From: Gammaproteobacteria bacterium
GTDB taxonomy: Bacteria > Pseudomonadota > Gammaproteobacteria > Steroidobacterales > JABDKV01
Direction of reading: 5' to 3'
NCBI GenBank assembly: GCA_013003425.1
Contig: JABDJB010000006.1
Location: forward strand, 134,248 to 198,247
Length of the DNA: 64,000 nt
The position numbers and the translations under genes are program-made. A model generated the notes under the pieces. It ran no database searches and was not told the origin of the DNA. It saw nothing but the letters and a program-made list of their open reading frames with translations. This document shows, in pieces, positions 62,611-64,000 of the stretch (its first letter is position 1; each line of letters starts with the position of its first letter).

Positions 62611-63955
62611 CGACTGTAATCAGCTGAAGCAGTTGTTCCGTGCCGCCCAGACGCAGCACATCGCCATAGTTGACGCTGACACTGCCATCGATCCGGCGAT
62701 CGTTTACGAAGGTACCGTGTTCACTGCAATCCTCAACCACGACGACGCCGTCGTTACGCGTTATCCTGCAATGCTCACGCGAAACACCTGCCAGGTCGCC
62801 GGTCAGCACGACATTCCTGCCGCTGTCCGTCGGCTGCGAACCCAACGTGAGGGTGTCGCTGCCGATCGGGATACCACGGCCACGATAAAGCACGTGAGTC
62901 GGAAGGACCTCTGCCGGCCGCTCTTCCTGTGGCAGTGGCAGGCTGACTGCATCTCGATGCCAACTGACGCTGGTAACAAATGCCACTGACTCGCCGCTGC
63001 CGCAAATCTCGTCGGCGCGCCGCAGCGCACCTGCGGCCGCCTGCGCCGTAGCCTGTTCGACAACGTCGCAGCCGGACAGGTTATCGCCGAGCGCGGCGAC
63101 CAGGCCGGGAAAAAACTGGATACGGTCGCTCAGCAGCAAGGTCAGCGGCTCACCGGGGCGACCGGTTGCGGCAATGTGCCGGCTCAGGCGGCTGAACTGC
63201 TCTTGCGCCGCTGCTGCCAGCGACTGCGCCGAAACGGTAACCGTATGATCGCGCCCGCCGCTGGGCAGTGACAACTCTGCCTGGCCGGCACGGGAAACTG
63301 CAGCAAGCCAGCCGGGCAGCTGGTCGTACAGGCGCTGCTCCGACTCGGCTGAATGCATCGGGTCATAGCGGGTGTTGCGTACAAACGTATCGCCAACCGC
63401 GTTGGCCCAGGCCGCATAAAAATCCGCCAGCCCGCAACCCTCCTGCTCGCTGACCTGACCGCGGCTGAGCTGGCGGCCCTGGTTCAGTTCCGTGAGCACC
63501 ACCCGGCGTGCCAGCAACTCCAGGTGAAACAGCTGGCGGCCCGGCACCGGCTGCTCGGCGGCCACCACTGCCTGGTCGACCATCGCGCTAACCGGCACGG
63601 CGCACTCCCGCGCAATTCCGAGCAACAGGCTCAGTTGCTCGCGCCCGAAACTGCCCGGGACAACCAGAATCACCGGTTCCTCGCGACCCGTCTCTGACCA
63701 CACCTGGCGCAGGTGGTGGTAAGCGAGGTCAGCATAGGTTGCAGCACCGCGTACCGAGCCGGGCAGGCTGTCGAGACTCAGCTGCCCCCAGAAATCGTCA
63801 AACACACGTCCCGGATGCAGTCGCGCCTGCGCGAGCGCCGCGGCGCCAACGCTGACATCGCCGTCGACCAGTGCATAACCGGGGCTGTCCAGCAGCACAC
63901 CTTCGGCACCGCGTACGCGCAGACCACTATCTCCGATTTCAATCGCGATGGTCAT
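62600..63955 (-). CDS. Actin/Hsp70-like domain fused to FHA domain
   Basis: 451 residues, soluble. Residues 1-345 look like an actin/Hsp70-type ATPase: phosphate-loop-like IEIGDSGLRV at the start, GYALVDGDVSVGAAALAQARLHP, EPVILVVPGSFGREQLSLLLGIARE, VDQAVVAA and GLVAALGD. Residues 360-445 are an FHA domain with the phosphothreonine-binding GVSREHCRI (Ser about 392, His 395) and HGTFVND. FHA domains dock onto phospho-Thr, so it is a probable substrate or reader of the nearby kinase. Upstream of both vWA genes in one operon; the preceding gene's stop TAG directly abuts its ATG. Confidence 0.85.
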   Translation of the reverse strand: MTIAIEIGDSGLRVRGAEGVLLDSPGYALVDGDVSVGAAALAQARLHPGRVFDDFWGQLSLDSLPGSVRGAATYADLAYHHLRQVWSETGREEPVILVVPGSFGREQLSLLLGIARECAVPVSAMVDQAVVAAEQPVPGRQLFHLELLARRVVLTELNQGRQLSRGQVSEQEGCGLADFYAAWANAVGDTFVRNTRYDPMHSAESEQRLYDQLPGWLAAVSRAGQAELSLPSGGRDHTVTVSAQSLAAAAQEQFSRLSRHIAATGRPGEPLTLLLSDRIQFFPGLVAALGDNLSGCDVVEQATAQAAAGALRRADEICGSGESVAFVTSVSWHRDAVSLPLPQEERPAEVLPTHVLYRGRGIPIGSDTLTLGSQPTDSGRNVVLTGDLAGVSREHCRITRNDGVVVVEDCSEHGTFVNDRRIDGSVSVNYGDVLRLGGTEQLLQLITVDGA

Positions 63956-64000
63956 CTAACGTACCTGCAGATGCTGCACGAGACGTTCGTCGCAATAATT
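63956..64000 (-). CDS. 3' end of a gene continuing beyond the window
   Basis: The minus-strand frame from 64000 is open for 14 codons (ending DERLVQHLQVR) and stops at TAG 63956-63958, immediately before the FHA-protein ATG. The tight junction suggests an upstream gene of the same operon. Too short to identify. Confidence 0.5.
   Translation of the reverse strand, partial: NYCDERLVQHLQVR

Noticed and set aside
57154-64000. Type VI secretion post-translational regulation module
   Set aside because: FHA, kinase and PP2C are present, but no Tss/Tag genes occur, and the vWA pair and actin-like fusion do not belong to T6SS.
1-64000. Mobile elements, integrases, tRNA or rRNA genes, CRISPR arrays
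   Set aside because: None seen on reading both strands; no transposase-like protein, no conserved rRNA or tRNA stretches recognised. Short RNA genes could still be missed without a covariance search.

Overview
The window (about 60% GC by eye, densely packed, almost no non-coding DNA) looks like the chromosome of a free-living gammaproteobacterium. The evidence is a DusA-type dihydrouridine synthase, a YbdK-type ligase, a complete exosortase A (XrtA/PEP-CTERM) exopolysaccharide locus with PrsK/PrsR/PrsT, and an AlkB alkane hydroxylase. The genus cannot be read from the sequence. I saw no rRNA, tRNA, CRISPR array, insertion sequence or phage gene.

Layout. 1-1586: the end of a Tad pilus locus (TadC tail, TPR-SH3 lipoprotein). 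1588-4591: dusA, a YbdK ligase, and a 447-base divergent intergenic region with a large inverted repeat and a promoter/operator, which leads to a small lipoprotein. 4588-9725: a FIST-domain sensor followed by a five-PAS/GAF/GGDEF/EAL c-di-GMP enzyme. 9943-12431: a lipoprotein metalloprotease with calcium-binding thrombospondin-3 repeats and a small secreted protein. 12615-14861: galE and the exosortase-associated PLP decarboxylase, on the plus strand. 14850-30061: a minus-strand exosortase-A/EPS block (export lipoprotein, chain-length regulator, tyrosine kinase, outer-membrane protein, ATPase, deacetylase, FemAB, glycosyltransferases, XrtA, amidotransferase, ACP-hydrolase 2 fusion, hydrolase 1). 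30189-40033: two convergent PrsT paralogues, and an operon encoding the priming sugar transferase, PrsK, PrsR and the second PrsT. 40191-42462: a propeller-like secreted protein, a CDF metal transporter, and a small PEP-CTERM protein with its own sigma-54 promoter. 42605-48081: DegT aminotransferase, Wzi-like porin, and a 900-residue membrane-anchored coiled-coil protein. 48083-57084: a cNMP-binding-fold protein, GntR regulator, AlkB, and a peptide ABC transporter operon ending in a beta-hydroxyacid dehydrogenase. 57154-64000: a PP2C phosphatase, a zinc-ribbon Ser/Thr kinase, a glycosyltransferase, two membrane-anchored vWA proteins and an actin-like/FHA fusion.

How it may work together. The EPS genes build, regulate, polymerise and export a polysaccharide to which exosortase-processed PEP-CTERM proteins are tied. 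PrsK/PrsR should activate sigma-54 promoters of PEP-CTERM genes, and the one such gene here has a well-placed -24/-12 element and an upstream inverted repeat. Independently, I find three TGTGA-N6-TCACA (CRP-type) palindromes. Two lie in front of the two EPS operons, at class I and class II spacing to good -10 boxes, and the third is in front of the FIST-GGDEF-EAL operon. This suggests one Crp/Clp-type regulon linking c-di-GMP turnover to EPS and exosortase. The right-hand kinase/phosphatase/vWA/FHA cluster resembles, but does not match, the TerY-P triad and is the best candidate for an undescribed membrane phospho-signalling system.
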